Positions 27,177-36,618 of a stretch of 64,000 bases of DNA are shown one piece after another (the first letter of the stretch is position 1; the number at the start of each line of letters is the position of its first letter). The stretch comes from Alkalihalobacterium elongatum (GTDB lineage: Bacteria > Bacillota > Bacilli > Bacillales > Bacillaceae_F): contig NZ_WMKZ01000008.1 of NCBI RefSeq assembly GCF_019024285.1, forward strand, positions 73,042-137,041, given 5' to 3'. Under the pieces are notes generated by a model, which saw nothing but the letters and a program-made list of their open reading frames with translations, was not told where the DNA came from and did no database searches. A program made the position numbers and the translations under genes.

Positions 27177-28277
27177 ATGGGCGAATATAAATGTAATTTT
27201 TGTGGATTTCAATATGAGGAAAGAAATGGGGATACGAAAAACGGAATTCCAATAGGAACACCCTTTGAACAGTTAGCTGGGTCTCTTTGCAATCGTTGTG
27301 GGATGCAGGGAGAACGGCATGAAAGACAATATACTCAACCTTATATTGGTCTTGAAGCCGAGTATTTCGATCTTTTTACTGGTAAAAGCGGTGTGAAATT
27401 CTTTAAACATTGGATTAAGTCTTTCTCTGACACTTCTGTATTAGAGTTAGGAGTGGGGACTGCCAGAATCGCGTATGAATTAGCTATTGAGGGAATTGAT
27501 GTAACAGGACTAGATATGAGTGAAGATATGCTCGGCATAGCTGCAAAGAAAAGAAAAAGGTTAAGTGATGTGTCTAAGTTAACTTTAATAGAGGAGAATG
27601 CATTACATTTCGATTCTTCTTTAAAGTTTAGCCATATTTTGCTAACAGAAGGTTTTTTACAACATTTTCTGTTACCAAAAGAACAGCTACAAGTAATGAC
27701 AAATGTGAAAAAACATTTAGTAGATGGTGGCTTAGTAGCAGTAGACCTTATCATTCCACCAAATGATAGATGTTGGAAGATCAATCAATGTAAACAATGG
27801 GGAAGAAAACGAATTTATCAAACGATTGAAGGACTCACTCACTTATCCCGACAAACATTTGACACAACGTTAACATATGAAACATATGAACAAAACAATG
27901 AAATCTCTCGGTTTAAAGTAGACAGGGAATATAGTTTAATACTTCCTAGGGAGATGTGCTATCTATTAAACGCTGAAGGCTTTGAAGTAATTGACATGTT
28001 TGAAAACTATCAAACTAGTTATCAACGTATTTCAGCAACAACAATAATACCTCACTTAGATACAAAACGAGCTAAAGCGGTATTAAGAAGAGATGAAACA
28101 CTTGATGATAATAAAAATGATCTAAAACGTAATCTAAAACCTTATAAAGATGAGGTTTGGATAAACGGTGGTTATCCATTTCCCATCCAAAGGAACGCAA
28201 CAGATAACCAATCAAGTAACCGTTGGACAATTATTGCTAAATATATAAAGAAGGAGAATTCATATGAGAAAATTTAA
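27177..28277 (+). CDS. Rubredoxin-like domain fused to class I SAM methyltransferase
   Basis: 366 residues. Residues 4-46 follow the rubredoxin pattern: YKCNFCGFQYEE, a GIPIGTPFEQL loop, and CNRCG; two CxxC pairs can bind Fe or Zn. Residues ~70-260 are a Rossmann methyltransferase with motif I VLELGVGTARIAYELA and VTGLDMSEDML. The C-terminal ~100 residues carry no motif I know. The gene lies between the ATPase and the binding-protein gene of a Zur-boxed importer and overlaps the latter by 14 bases. I infer a role in handling the importer's cargo, for example modifying a metallophore, or a zinc-sensing methylation. Rubredoxin electron transfer is the other possibility. Confidence 0.8.
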   Translation: MGEYKCNFCGFQYEERNGDTKNGIPIGTPFEQLAGSLCNRCGMQGERHERQYTQPYIGLEAEYFDLFTGKSGVKFFKHWIKSFSDTSVLELGVGTARIAYELAIEGIDVTGLDMSEDMLGIAAKKRKRLSDVSKLTLIEENALHFDSSLKFSHILLTEGFLQHFLLPKEQLQVMTNVKKHLVDGGLVAVDLIIPPNDRCWKINQCKQWGRKRIYQTIEGLTHLSRQTFDTTLTYETYEQNNEISRFKVDREYSLILPREMCYLLNAEGFEVIDMFENYQTSYQRISATTIIPHLDTKRAKAVLRRDETLDDNKNDLKRNLKPYKDEVWINGGYPFPIQRNATDNQSSNRWTIIAKYIKKENSYEKI

Positions 28278-29277
28278 TAAAATGAAATTGATCTTATCAG
28301 CTCTTATACTCACATCAACAGTTCTAGTTGGGTGTGGACAGGGTACGGGAACAAACCAAGAGGTGACAGCAACGAACAATACTCAAATTACAGAAGTTGA
28401 AAAGGTCGAACAAGAAGAATATGAAGCATTTGAAATCGAAAATAATGAGCAAATGTTAGCGTTCACTGAAGCACCTAAGCGTGCGGTTACGTTAAACCAA
28501 CACGTAACTGAAGTAATGTTAGCTCTTGGATTAGAGGAATTTATGGTAGGAACCGCATATTTAGATGATGCCGTTTTACCAGAATATAAGGAAGCTTATG
28601 AATCAATATCTGTTCTTTCGGATCAATATCCATCGCAAGAAGTGTTTTTAGCAGAAGAACCTGATTTTGCTTATGCAGGTTGGGCAAGTGCATTTCGCGA
28701 GGATAATATTGGCACTGTTGAACAATTGAAAGAGTTTGGCATCAATGCATACTTACATGAGTCTTCTAGTAAAGTTGGCCCGACAATTGATGATATCTAC
28801 TCAGATATTCGAAATATAGCACGTATCTTTAACGTTGAAGAAAGAGGAGTCCAGTTAATTGCTTCGATGGAAGAGGAACTATCAGAAATTCAAAAAAACA
28901 TTCCAGAGGTAACAGAAAAGAAGAGAGTATTTGTATTTGATAGCGGAGATACGGCACCTTTTACAGTGGCACAAAACTTCCTAAATTCGTTAATTACACT
29001 AGCGGGAGCAGATAATATCTTTAGTGATATCGAAAAAAATTGGGCAGAAGTGAGCTGGGAAGAAGTAGTGGACAGAGACCCTGAAGTAATCATCATTGTT
29101 GATTATGGTGAAACGACGGCTGAAGAGAAAAAAGAAACACTACTGCGTCATCCAGCACTTGAAGATGTCACAGCCATAAAGAATGAAGACTTCATAATAA
29201 TTCCATTATCGGCAGCGGCAGAAGGGGTTCGAGCTCCATTTGCTTTAGAAATTTTAGTAAACGGCTTATATAAATAA
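28264..29277 (+). CDS. Substrate-binding lipoprotein of FecB/BtuF (TroA-like) family
   Basis: 337 residues. A lipobox (LVGCGQ) after a short hydrophobic stretch predicts anchoring by Cys24. An acidic, Thr/Asn-rich linker precedes the fold; then RAVTLNQHVTEVMLALGLEE, and PDFAYAGWASAF in the first lobe, with IIPLSAAAEGVRAPFALEIL near the end. This pattern is nearer to the FepB-type proteins automatically annotated 'F420-0 transporter' than to Bacillus BtuF, but I cannot align it. It completes the importer set. AAGGAG lies six bases before ATG. Confidence 0.85.
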   Translation: MRKFNKMKLILSALILTSTVLVGCGQGTGTNQEVTATNNTQITEVEKVEQEEYEAFEIENNEQMLAFTEAPKRAVTLNQHVTEVMLALGLEEFMVGTAYLDDAVLPEYKEAYESISVLSDQYPSQEVFLAEEPDFAYAGWASAFREDNIGTVEQLKEFGINAYLHESSSKVGPTIDDIYSDIRNIARIFNVEERGVQLIASMEEELSEIQKNIPEVTEKKRVFVFDSGDTAPFTVAQNFLNSLITLAGADNIFSDIEKNWAEVSWEEVVDRDPEVIIIVDYGETTAEEKKETLLRHPALEDVTAIKNEDFIIIPLSAAAEGVRAPFALEILVNGLYK

Positions 29278-29361
29278 AGTTCAAGCGTTGTTCATTGCTC
29301 ATCTGATCAATTCGTACTAGAATAATAATAGAATACTAGCTAGATGAGAGGCATGAAAAAA

Positions 29362-29700
29362 ATGAACAAACAAATTTCTATATTGGTTTCTGTGTTTATT
29401 ATACTTTTTGCTTTAATTGGCTCTTTTGTTAAAACGACAGAGGTCGCACCAGCCAATGCCCGAATGATAGTTGATCATTCCCTTAACGTATATGTTTCCC
29501 CTCCTTGTTTTAACGAAGCGGATGTTACCAACTTTTTAGAGGAAGTAACATTAAAAGATGCGCTTGATATGGAGTATAGACCTGAGTCAAGCTGTACAGA
29601 AGATTCATTAATAGGTGAACCAAGGTCATTAATTTCTCTATTACTTGAAACTGTTGGTCTTCGTTCAGGAAAGTGGGATCGAGATGGGGAATGGCAATAA
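29362..29700 (+). CDS. Hypothetical protein with N-terminal membrane/signal segment
   Basis: 112 residues from ATG 29362 (GAGAGG ten bases upstream); in-frame ATGs at 29344 and 29353 are alternatives. A hydrophobic segment (ILVSVFIILFALIGSFV) is followed by about 85 extracytoplasmic residues with two Cys (PPCFNE and ESSCTED). I do not recognise a family. It follows the binding-protein gene by 84 bases on the same strand with no terminator between, so it may belong to the Zur-box operon. A terminator follows. Confidence 0.65.
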   Translation: MNKQISILVSVFIILFALIGSFVKTTEVAPANARMIVDHSLNVYVSPPCFNEADVTNFLEEVTLKDALDMEYRPESSCTEDSLIGEPRSLISLLLETVGLRSGKWDRDGEWQ

Positions 29701-29747
29701 TATTGCTGTGACTTAAATGTTTTACATTAGCCGACCTTGTACAAAAA

Positions 29748-29790
29748 AGAAGCTGATCCATAGATTAAAATCTATGAATTAGCTTCTTCT
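29748..29790. terminator. Bidirectional terminator between the importer operon and thiC
   Basis: AGAAGCTGAT and ATAGATT pair with AATCTAT and AT-AGCTTCT. There are A residues on the left and T-rich sequence on the right, so it can serve both convergent units. Confidence 0.8.
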
Positions 29791-29792
29791 TA

Positions 29793-31559
<1,767 letters not shown>

Positions 31560-31710
31560 CTAAATTTGATATAAGTTCCTGGTGATAGAACCGATCATGG
31601 AGGAGGGGAATGACAATATAAGAATAAAATCCATTTTTATAGCAGTAACAAATAATTAATTAGTCATTTATGCATTTATTCTGAATAATGACCTTGAATT
31701 TGCACTATAA

Positions 31711-31736
31711 AAATAAAAGACCGCTAGAAAGCGGTC
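31711..31736 (-). terminator. Terminator of the thiC TPP riboswitch
   Basis: On the minus strand GACCGCT-TTCT-AGCGGTC is followed by TTTTATTT. It lies between the aptamer and thiC, so it is the likely expression platform. Confidence 0.8.
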
Positions 31737-31761
31737 GAATGGACATAAGTATTCTACAAAA

Positions 31762-31850
31762 TCCCTCCGCTAGCATTACCTAGATCAGGTTCACGGTCGA
31801 CAACAGTATTAGTTGTCCTCTCAGCCCCTTACTGTGGAGCTCCCGTTTTC
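31762..31850 (-). promoter_or_regulatory. TPP riboswitch (THI element)
   Basis: Read on the minus strand the region holds GGGGCTGAGAGG, ACCGTGAACCTGATCTAG and GGTAATGCTAGCGGAGGGA, the conserved THI-box blocks. It controls thiC in response to thiamin pyrophosphate. Confidence 0.95.
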
Positions 31851-31937
31851 TTCAGTTGTACTATTAACTTACCATATATTTCATATTAATTAAATAGTTT
31901 TTTGTAAAAAGTTAAAGTTTCGATGGAATAATTTGTA

Positions 31938-31996
31938 TTGACCTAGATACATCATAGCTTTAGAATGTTAACTATAAAAAAATAACAGTTGACAAT
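31938..31996 (+). promoter_or_regulatory. SigA-like promoter with overlapping BirA-like operator for the bioWF operon
   Basis: TTGACC (31938-31943), a 17-base spacer and TAGAAT (31961-31966) form a vegetative promoter. AATGTTAAC-N15-GTTGACAAT (31964-31996) overlaps the -10 and the expected start. The arrangement matches biotin-repressor operators and the site before bioB. Confidence 0.75.
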
Positions 31997-32010
31997 AAAG
32001 GGGTGATAAA

Positions 32011-32505
32011 TTGAAAATACGGACAAATGATATTACATTAATTGGGCTTTTAGCGGCGCTAATCGCGGTTACTGGAACTTTTAAGGTACCAACGGGGATA
32101 CCGGGTGCAGAATTCCAGCTTTCAGCACCTATTGCTGTAGCTATTGCTGGGGCATTTGGTTTTTGGCGTTATATTAGTGCGGGGCTAATTGCTTCAATAA
32201 TATTATTCTTATTGGGCATACATAATCTACTAAACGTTGAAATTTCTATGGTTTTCCGTATAGTTGCGGGTGGATTAATTGCTCTACTTGGTCCTCGCTT
32301 TCTAGTAATTACAGTTGCAGGGCCAATCGGTTCCTTTGTAGCTCGATATGTTCTCTCATTTACAATTGGTGTTCCGTTTTTCCCGTTATTATTAAGTGCT
32401 TTACCTGGTATGGTTCTTACAGCTATAGCTTCTTGGCCACTTTATAAAATGCTCGTAAAAGTAAAAGAAATGAGAGGTGTTCACCATGTCCAAAGAAATG
32501 TTTAG
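32011..32505 (+). CDS. Small integral membrane protein, candidate vitamin/precursor transporter S-component
   Basis: 164 residues from TTG 32011, with AAAGGGGTGA six bases upstream. About five hydrophobic segments are visible, starting ITLIGLLAALIAVTGTF and including a GAEFQLSAPIAVAIAGAFG loop. Size and topology resemble ECF-transporter substrate-binding (S) components, but the BioY motifs I know are not evident. It is the first gene of an operon with bioW and bioF behind a BirA-like operator and overlaps bioW by 20 bases. I infer import of biotin or of pimelate, the substrate of BioW. No energising ATPase genes are adjacent. Confidence 0.6.
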   Translation: MKIRTNDITLIGLLAALIAVTGTFKVPTGIPGAEFQLSAPIAVAIAGAFGFWRYISAGLIASIILFLLGIHNLLNVEISMVFRIVAGGLIALLGPRFLVITVAGPIGSFVARYVLSFTIGVPFFPLLLSALPGMVLTAIASWPLYKMLVKVKEMRGVHHVQRNV

Positions 32506-33241
32506 TATTCGTATGAGAGCTGCTGAGAATGGATCACATGAAGAAGGTGGAACACATATATCTGGTGCTGAAAGTATAGTACTAGAACAAGAGATTGAAA
32601 GAACGATGAGAAACTTAATAAATCGAGCTTTTAATCATGAACGAGGAGAACCAGATTTTCTTCAAATAACTATTGATAGATTGAAGGAGAAAGTTTCTCA
32701 TATACCCCCTCTAACTCCAACATCTTTTGAATGTAAGTCAGTAAGAGAAACCTATTTTAAAGCTAAAGAATTATTGCAAAAGTGTAATGTATCAGAATCT
32801 GCAATTGAAAAAGGATTACAGATTTTAGCTAGTGGAAAAGTTGTACCTGGAGCTTATATAATGCACAGCCAAACAGGTGAACTTCTATTTTTTGAAGATA
32901 AATCGTATGTACGGGTTTCGAGAGTAGATTGGGAATTGGGAACATTTGAAAAATGGAGTGGTCTGTATCACCTGAGCTCGGACCGAATAAAAGAAGCTGT
33001 AGCCTTAGCATCTAAAGTAAGTGCATCCCAATATAGTGTTGCTGAATTGTGCTGGTCTGATGATCCAAGTTATATAACTGGGTACGTGTCCAGTTCAAAA
33101 ATAGGATATGTGCGATTATCACCTTTTAAAGAAAGTGGATCTGCAACCGGCGGGAGAATTTTCTTTATTGACGACCAAGTTGATCTTAGTGACTATGTCA
33201 ATTATTTATCTAGACAAGCTGTCATATTAAAAACTGATTGA
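32486..33241 (+). CDS. bioW: 6-carboxyhexanoate-CoA ligase (pimeloyl-CoA synthetase)
   Basis: 251 residues from ATG 32486, chosen for GAGAGGTG six bases upstream. The family start FSIRMRAAENGSHEEGGTHISGAE is clear, and the C-terminal ATGGRIFFID block is present. It activates free pimelate with CoA and ATP, the Bacillus entry to biotin synthesis. It overlaps the membrane-protein gene upstream and leads directly into bioF, whose product uses pimeloyl-CoA. Confidence 0.93.
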   Translation: MSKEMFSIRMRAAENGSHEEGGTHISGAESIVLEQEIERTMRNLINRAFNHERGEPDFLQITIDRLKEKVSHIPPLTPTSFECKSVRETYFKAKELLQKCNVSESAIEKGLQILASGKVVPGAYIMHSQTGELLFFEDKSYVRVSRVDWELGTFEKWSGLYHLSSDRIKEAVALASKVSASQYSVAELCWSDDPSYITGYVSSSKIGYVRLSPFKESGSATGGRIFFIDDQVDLSDYVNYLSRQAVILKTD

Positions 33242-33252
33242 AGGGGGCTCTT

Positions 33253-34416
33253 ATGTACGGTTTAAGCGACGAGTTAGCGATTTTAGAAAAAGAGCATTTA
33301 AAGAGAACATTAAAAGTAACAGGTGTGAACCAACCAGTGACAACTGTAAATGCAAGTCCAACTCTTTTATTTTCCTCAAATAATTATCTCGGCCTTAGTA
33401 CAGATGAGAAAGTTAAACAAGCAGCTGTAGAGATGATCGAAAAGTTTGGAACAGGTGCTGGTGGTGCACGGCTAACGACAGGAAATCTAGAAATCCATTA
33501 TCAACTTGAAAAAGAGATAGCCAAATGGAAAAAGACAGATGCAAGCTTATTATTTAGCAGTGGTTATTTAGCCAATCTTGGAGTCCTATCTGGTCTTATT
33601 GGAAAAGAAGATATTATCTTTAGTGATGAGTTAAATCATGCAAGCATTATTGATGGTTGTAAGTTGAGTAGGGGAAAAACTGTCGTTTATAAACATTGTT
33701 CCACTAAAGATTTGGAAGAAAAGTTAGTTACTTATGGCAATTACCGTAGAAAGCTAATCGTTACTGATGGTGTATTTAGTATGGACGGGAACATCGCGCC
33801 GCTTCCTGAAATTGTTCAATTGGCCGAAAAGTACGGTGCTTGGGTAATGGTTGATGATGCACATGGTTCAGGTGTATTAGGTTCATCTGGTGCAGGAGTG
33901 ATCGAACTTTTCAACTTACAACATAAAGTTCAGATACAAGTAGGAACATTAAGTAAAGCCTTTGGTAGTGAAGGAGGGTTTGTGGCAGCCTCTAATGAAG
34001 TAATTAGTTACTTAGTAAATAAGGCTCGTCCATTCATCTTTCAAACAGCATTATCACCTCCAGTCGTTGGGGCCTCATTGCAAGCCTTAGAAATAATAAG
34101 GACCGAACCAGATCGTAGAAAAAGGTTATTACAATTATCGAGGATGCTTCGAGACGGATTAAAAAAGACAGGGTTTACCATTATTGATGGTGAAACACCA
34201 ATTGTTGCTTTACTTATTGGAGAGCCAGATCTGGCTGTAAAATTTGCAAATGAATTAAAAAATGAAGGTTTTTTCGCACCAGCAATCCGGCCTCCAACTG
34301 TTCCAATTGGAAAAAGCAGAATACGCTTTACAGTTATGGCTACACATACAGAAAAACAAATTAAATTATTAATTGATACAACCGAGAGAATAGGAATGGA
34401 TCTTGGAATAATTTAA
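33253..34416 (+). CDS. bioF: 8-amino-7-oxononanoate synthase
   Basis: 387 residues from ATG 33253 (AAGGGGG upstream), the usual length. It is a PLP enzyme of the alpha-oxoamine synthase family: NNYLGLS, the GTGAGGARLTTGN loop, VDDAHGSGVLG, and the PLP lysine in GTLSKAFGSEGG near residue 235. It condenses pimeloyl-CoA with alanine. The terminator beginning at its stop ends the operon; bioA and bioD are not in this window. Confidence 0.94.
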   Translation: MYGLSDELAILEKEHLKRTLKVTGVNQPVTTVNASPTLLFSSNNYLGLSTDEKVKQAAVEMIEKFGTGAGGARLTTGNLEIHYQLEKEIAKWKKTDASLLFSSGYLANLGVLSGLIGKEDIIFSDELNHASIIDGCKLSRGKTVVYKHCSTKDLEEKLVTYGNYRRKLIVTDGVFSMDGNIAPLPEIVQLAEKYGAWVMVDDAHGSGVLGSSGAGVIELFNLQHKVQIQVGTLSKAFGSEGGFVAASNEVISYLVNKARPFIFQTALSPPVVGASLQALEIIRTEPDRRKRLLQLSRMLRDGLKKTGFTIIDGETPIVALLIGEPDLAVKFANELKNEGFFAPAIRPPTVPIGKSRIRFTVMATHTEKQIKLLIDTTERIGMDLGII

Positions 34417-34446
34417 GCTGACAATTTTATAAGTCAGCTTTTTCTG
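34416..34446 (+). terminator. Terminator of the bioWF operon
   Basis: AAGCTGAC and GTCAGCTT flank a short A+T loop and are followed by TTTCT. Confidence 0.75.
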
Positions 34447-34659
34447 CGCGATTAAAATGTTCTATTTTTAAAGAATGACTATAGCATTTTGTTAACATTA
34501 ATAGAACTTTTTTTAACACACTCGAATTTTAAAGGATTTTGGCGAATCAATGAAGAATATATGTTGTAAATTATATACTTTATCACTCTAAAGCATTACT
34601 GTCGCATTAAAATCTTTACATTTGGGAGGGTTTTCTATCGATTAGGGTGAATGAGGAGG

Positions 34660-34761
34660 ATGTGCAGGTTGATTAGACCAGTTGGAGTTATATCCATACA
34701 TAGCCTACAATATCCAATTTATTCAACTTTGCAAACAGGTAGGGGCTATGATAAATTATGA
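34660..34761 (+). CDS. Possible 33-residue leader peptide before aspartokinase
   Basis: ATG 34660 or, better placed, the in-frame TTG 34669 (GAGGAGG eight bases upstream) opens a frame ending at TGA 34761. The peptide, MCRLIRPVGVISIHSLQYPI and onward, is not low-complexity. The 370-base gap before the aspartokinase gene holds no lysine-riboswitch sequence that I can recognise. It could be a real small gene, a leader, or chance. Confidence 0.3.
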   Translation: MCRLIRPVGVISIHSLQYPIYSTLQTGRGYDKL

Positions 34762-34816
34762 ATTATTGAAATATTAAGGGAACAGAAAAAAACTTTATAG
34801 GAGTTGGAGAAACGAG

Positions 34817-36187
34817 ATGAGAGTAGCGAAATTCGGTGGGACATCAGTGGCGAACGCAGAGCAAATTCGTAAAGTTGCATCAATTATTGCCGAGAACGAA
34901 GAAAGAAAATTTGTAGTCGTTTCAGCGCCTGGTAAGAGGGAAGCAACAGATACAAAGGTTACGGATTTACTTATACAGTTAGCCGAAGCCGTATCACAAA
35001 AAGGAGACGTTGATAATGCTTTACGGGCTGTCGTGGGGCGTTATGAAGAAATTGCATTAGATCTTAATTTATCGGGAGATATTATTGAAACAATTAAAGA
35101 GGATTTACAAGCAAGAGTTACTTTTGATCCATCACATGAAGGTAAGTTTATTGACCAAATGAAAGCAAGTGGAGAAGACAATAACGCTAAACTAATTGCA
35201 GCATACTTTCAAAGTATTGGAATTGAGGCCCAATATGTAAGTCCAAAAGAAGCTGGCCTATTAGTAAGTGATGAGCCTGGGAACGCGCAAGTGCTTCCAG
35301 AGAGCTATGATAACTTATTTCAATTAAGAGAACGTCCAGGTGTGATTGTTTTTCCAGGATTTTTTGGCTACTCAAAAGAAGGAACTTTAGTTACTTTTCC
35401 TCGAGGTGGATCGGATATCACAGGATCCATTTTAGCTGCAGGAGTGAAGGCAGATTTATATGAGAATTTCACTGATGTTGATTCGGTATTTGCTGCTAAT
35501 CCAAAGATCGTTGAAAACCCTGTGAACATTAAAAAAATGACGTATCGTGAAATGCGTGAATTATCATATGCAGGTTTTTCAGTATTTCATGATGAGGCGC
35601 TTATGCCTGCATTCCGTCAGTCTATTCCTGTTTGCATTAAAAACACGAATAATCCTGAAGCACGAGGAACGATGATCATGGCTGAACGCGCTTGCGTATT
35701 AAACCCAGTGATTGGAATTGCGAGTGATTCAGAGTTCTGTACGCTTTACGTTCGAAAATACTTAATGCACCGTGAAATCGGCTTTGGTCGTAGACTACTT
35801 CAAATTATTGAAGAGGAAGGCATTTCGTATGAACATATCCCTTCTGGAATTGACGACACGTCTGTAATTTTGAAGCAGTGTCAATTAGATGGAGAAAAAG
35901 AAGATCGTATCATTACTCGTATTAGGGAAGAGTTAGAAGTTGATGATGTCTATGTAGAGCGTGATTTCTCAATGATTATGATGGTTGGTGAAGGGATGCA
36001 CAATACGATCGGTCTGTCAGCACGTGCAACAAATGCTCTTGCCAATGCAAATGTTAATATTGAGATGATTAACCAAGGTTCTTCTGAAGTAAGTTTAGTA
36101 TTTGGAATTCGCCAGGAAGATGAAGAAAAAGCGGTTCGTGCACTATATGATGAATTTTTTGGGGCAGCAGACGAGTCGATAGAATAA
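34817..36187 (+). CDS. Aspartate kinase (monofunctional, YclM/class III-like)
   Basis: 456 residues, the length of B. subtilis YclM and shorter than bifunctional enzymes. It starts VAKFGGTSVANAEQIRKV, the ATP/aspartate-site signature, with FPRGGSDITGSILA and DVDSVFAANP in the kinase domain. Two ACT regulatory domains fill the C-terminal 150 residues (SDSEFCTLYVRKYLM; VNIEMINQGSSEVSLVF). It phosphorylates aspartate, the first step towards lysine, threonine and methionine. It is monocistronic here. Feedback specificity cannot be read from sequence alone. Confidence 0.93.
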   Translation: MRVAKFGGTSVANAEQIRKVASIIAENEERKFVVVSAPGKREATDTKVTDLLIQLAEAVSQKGDVDNALRAVVGRYEEIALDLNLSGDIIETIKEDLQARVTFDPSHEGKFIDQMKASGEDNNAKLIAAYFQSIGIEAQYVSPKEAGLLVSDEPGNAQVLPESYDNLFQLRERPGVIVFPGFFGYSKEGTLVTFPRGGSDITGSILAAGVKADLYENFTDVDSVFAANPKIVENPVNIKKMTYREMRELSYAGFSVFHDEALMPAFRQSIPVCIKNTNNPEARGTMIMAERACVLNPVIGIASDSEFCTLYVRKYLMHREIGFGRRLLQIIEEEGISYEHIPSGIDDTSVILKQCQLDGEKEDRIITRIREELEVDDVYVERDFSMIMMVGEGMHNTIGLSARATNALANANVNIEMINQGSSEVSLVFGIRQEDEEKAVRALYDEFFGAADESIE

Positions 36188-36225
36188 CCATTTAAGTTTA
36201 TGAAAATAATCTAATATTAGTAGTT

Positions 36226-36262
36226 TAGTACATCACTTGCATATAGTGGTGTGCTTTTCTAT
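36226..36262 (+). terminator. Probable terminator after the aspartokinase gene
   Basis: GTACATCACT and AGTGGTGTGC form an imperfect stem, followed by TTTTCTATTTT. Confidence 0.55.
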
Positions 36263-36618
36263 TTTCAGAACAGTTAAATAATCATATTTACGAAAAGAAA
36301 AATAGCATACTAACACGTCACATTACTTTTTAAGAGAACTAATAATAGGTTATATCGTTACTATGTTTCTCCACTAAATATGATATGAGTATTTGCCTAA
36401 TTTATGTTTTATCGTAGTTAAAAAGTTCCGAATATTAAGAAAAACAAAAAAAACAAAGTGTATCCAATGTATTATTTTACTTATTTTCCATATTTTTCAT
36501 TTATTTACTTTATTCACTATGCTACTATACTTCTGAACTCAAAATATACAAGGAAGGAAGGAACGGCGGTAACTTAACTTTGGGTTTGTTTTTTAAATAC
36601 GTTAAAGAGGTGAAGAAG
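36263..36618. other. A+T-rich intergenic stretch
   Basis: I see no gene or structured RNA here. It should hold the promoter of the carboxypeptidase gene, but I could not assign a convincing -35/-10 pair. Confidence 0.5.

Noticed and set aside
27027..27212. Minus-strand protein with YDPNYVV repeats
   Set aside because: The repeats are only a translation of the 21-bp DNA repeat tract, and the frame overlaps the methyltransferase start.
34447..34816. Lysine riboswitch before aspartokinase
   Set aside because: I looked for the AGAGGTGC and GGGGAA-type core blocks and did not find them; left as a possible leader peptide.
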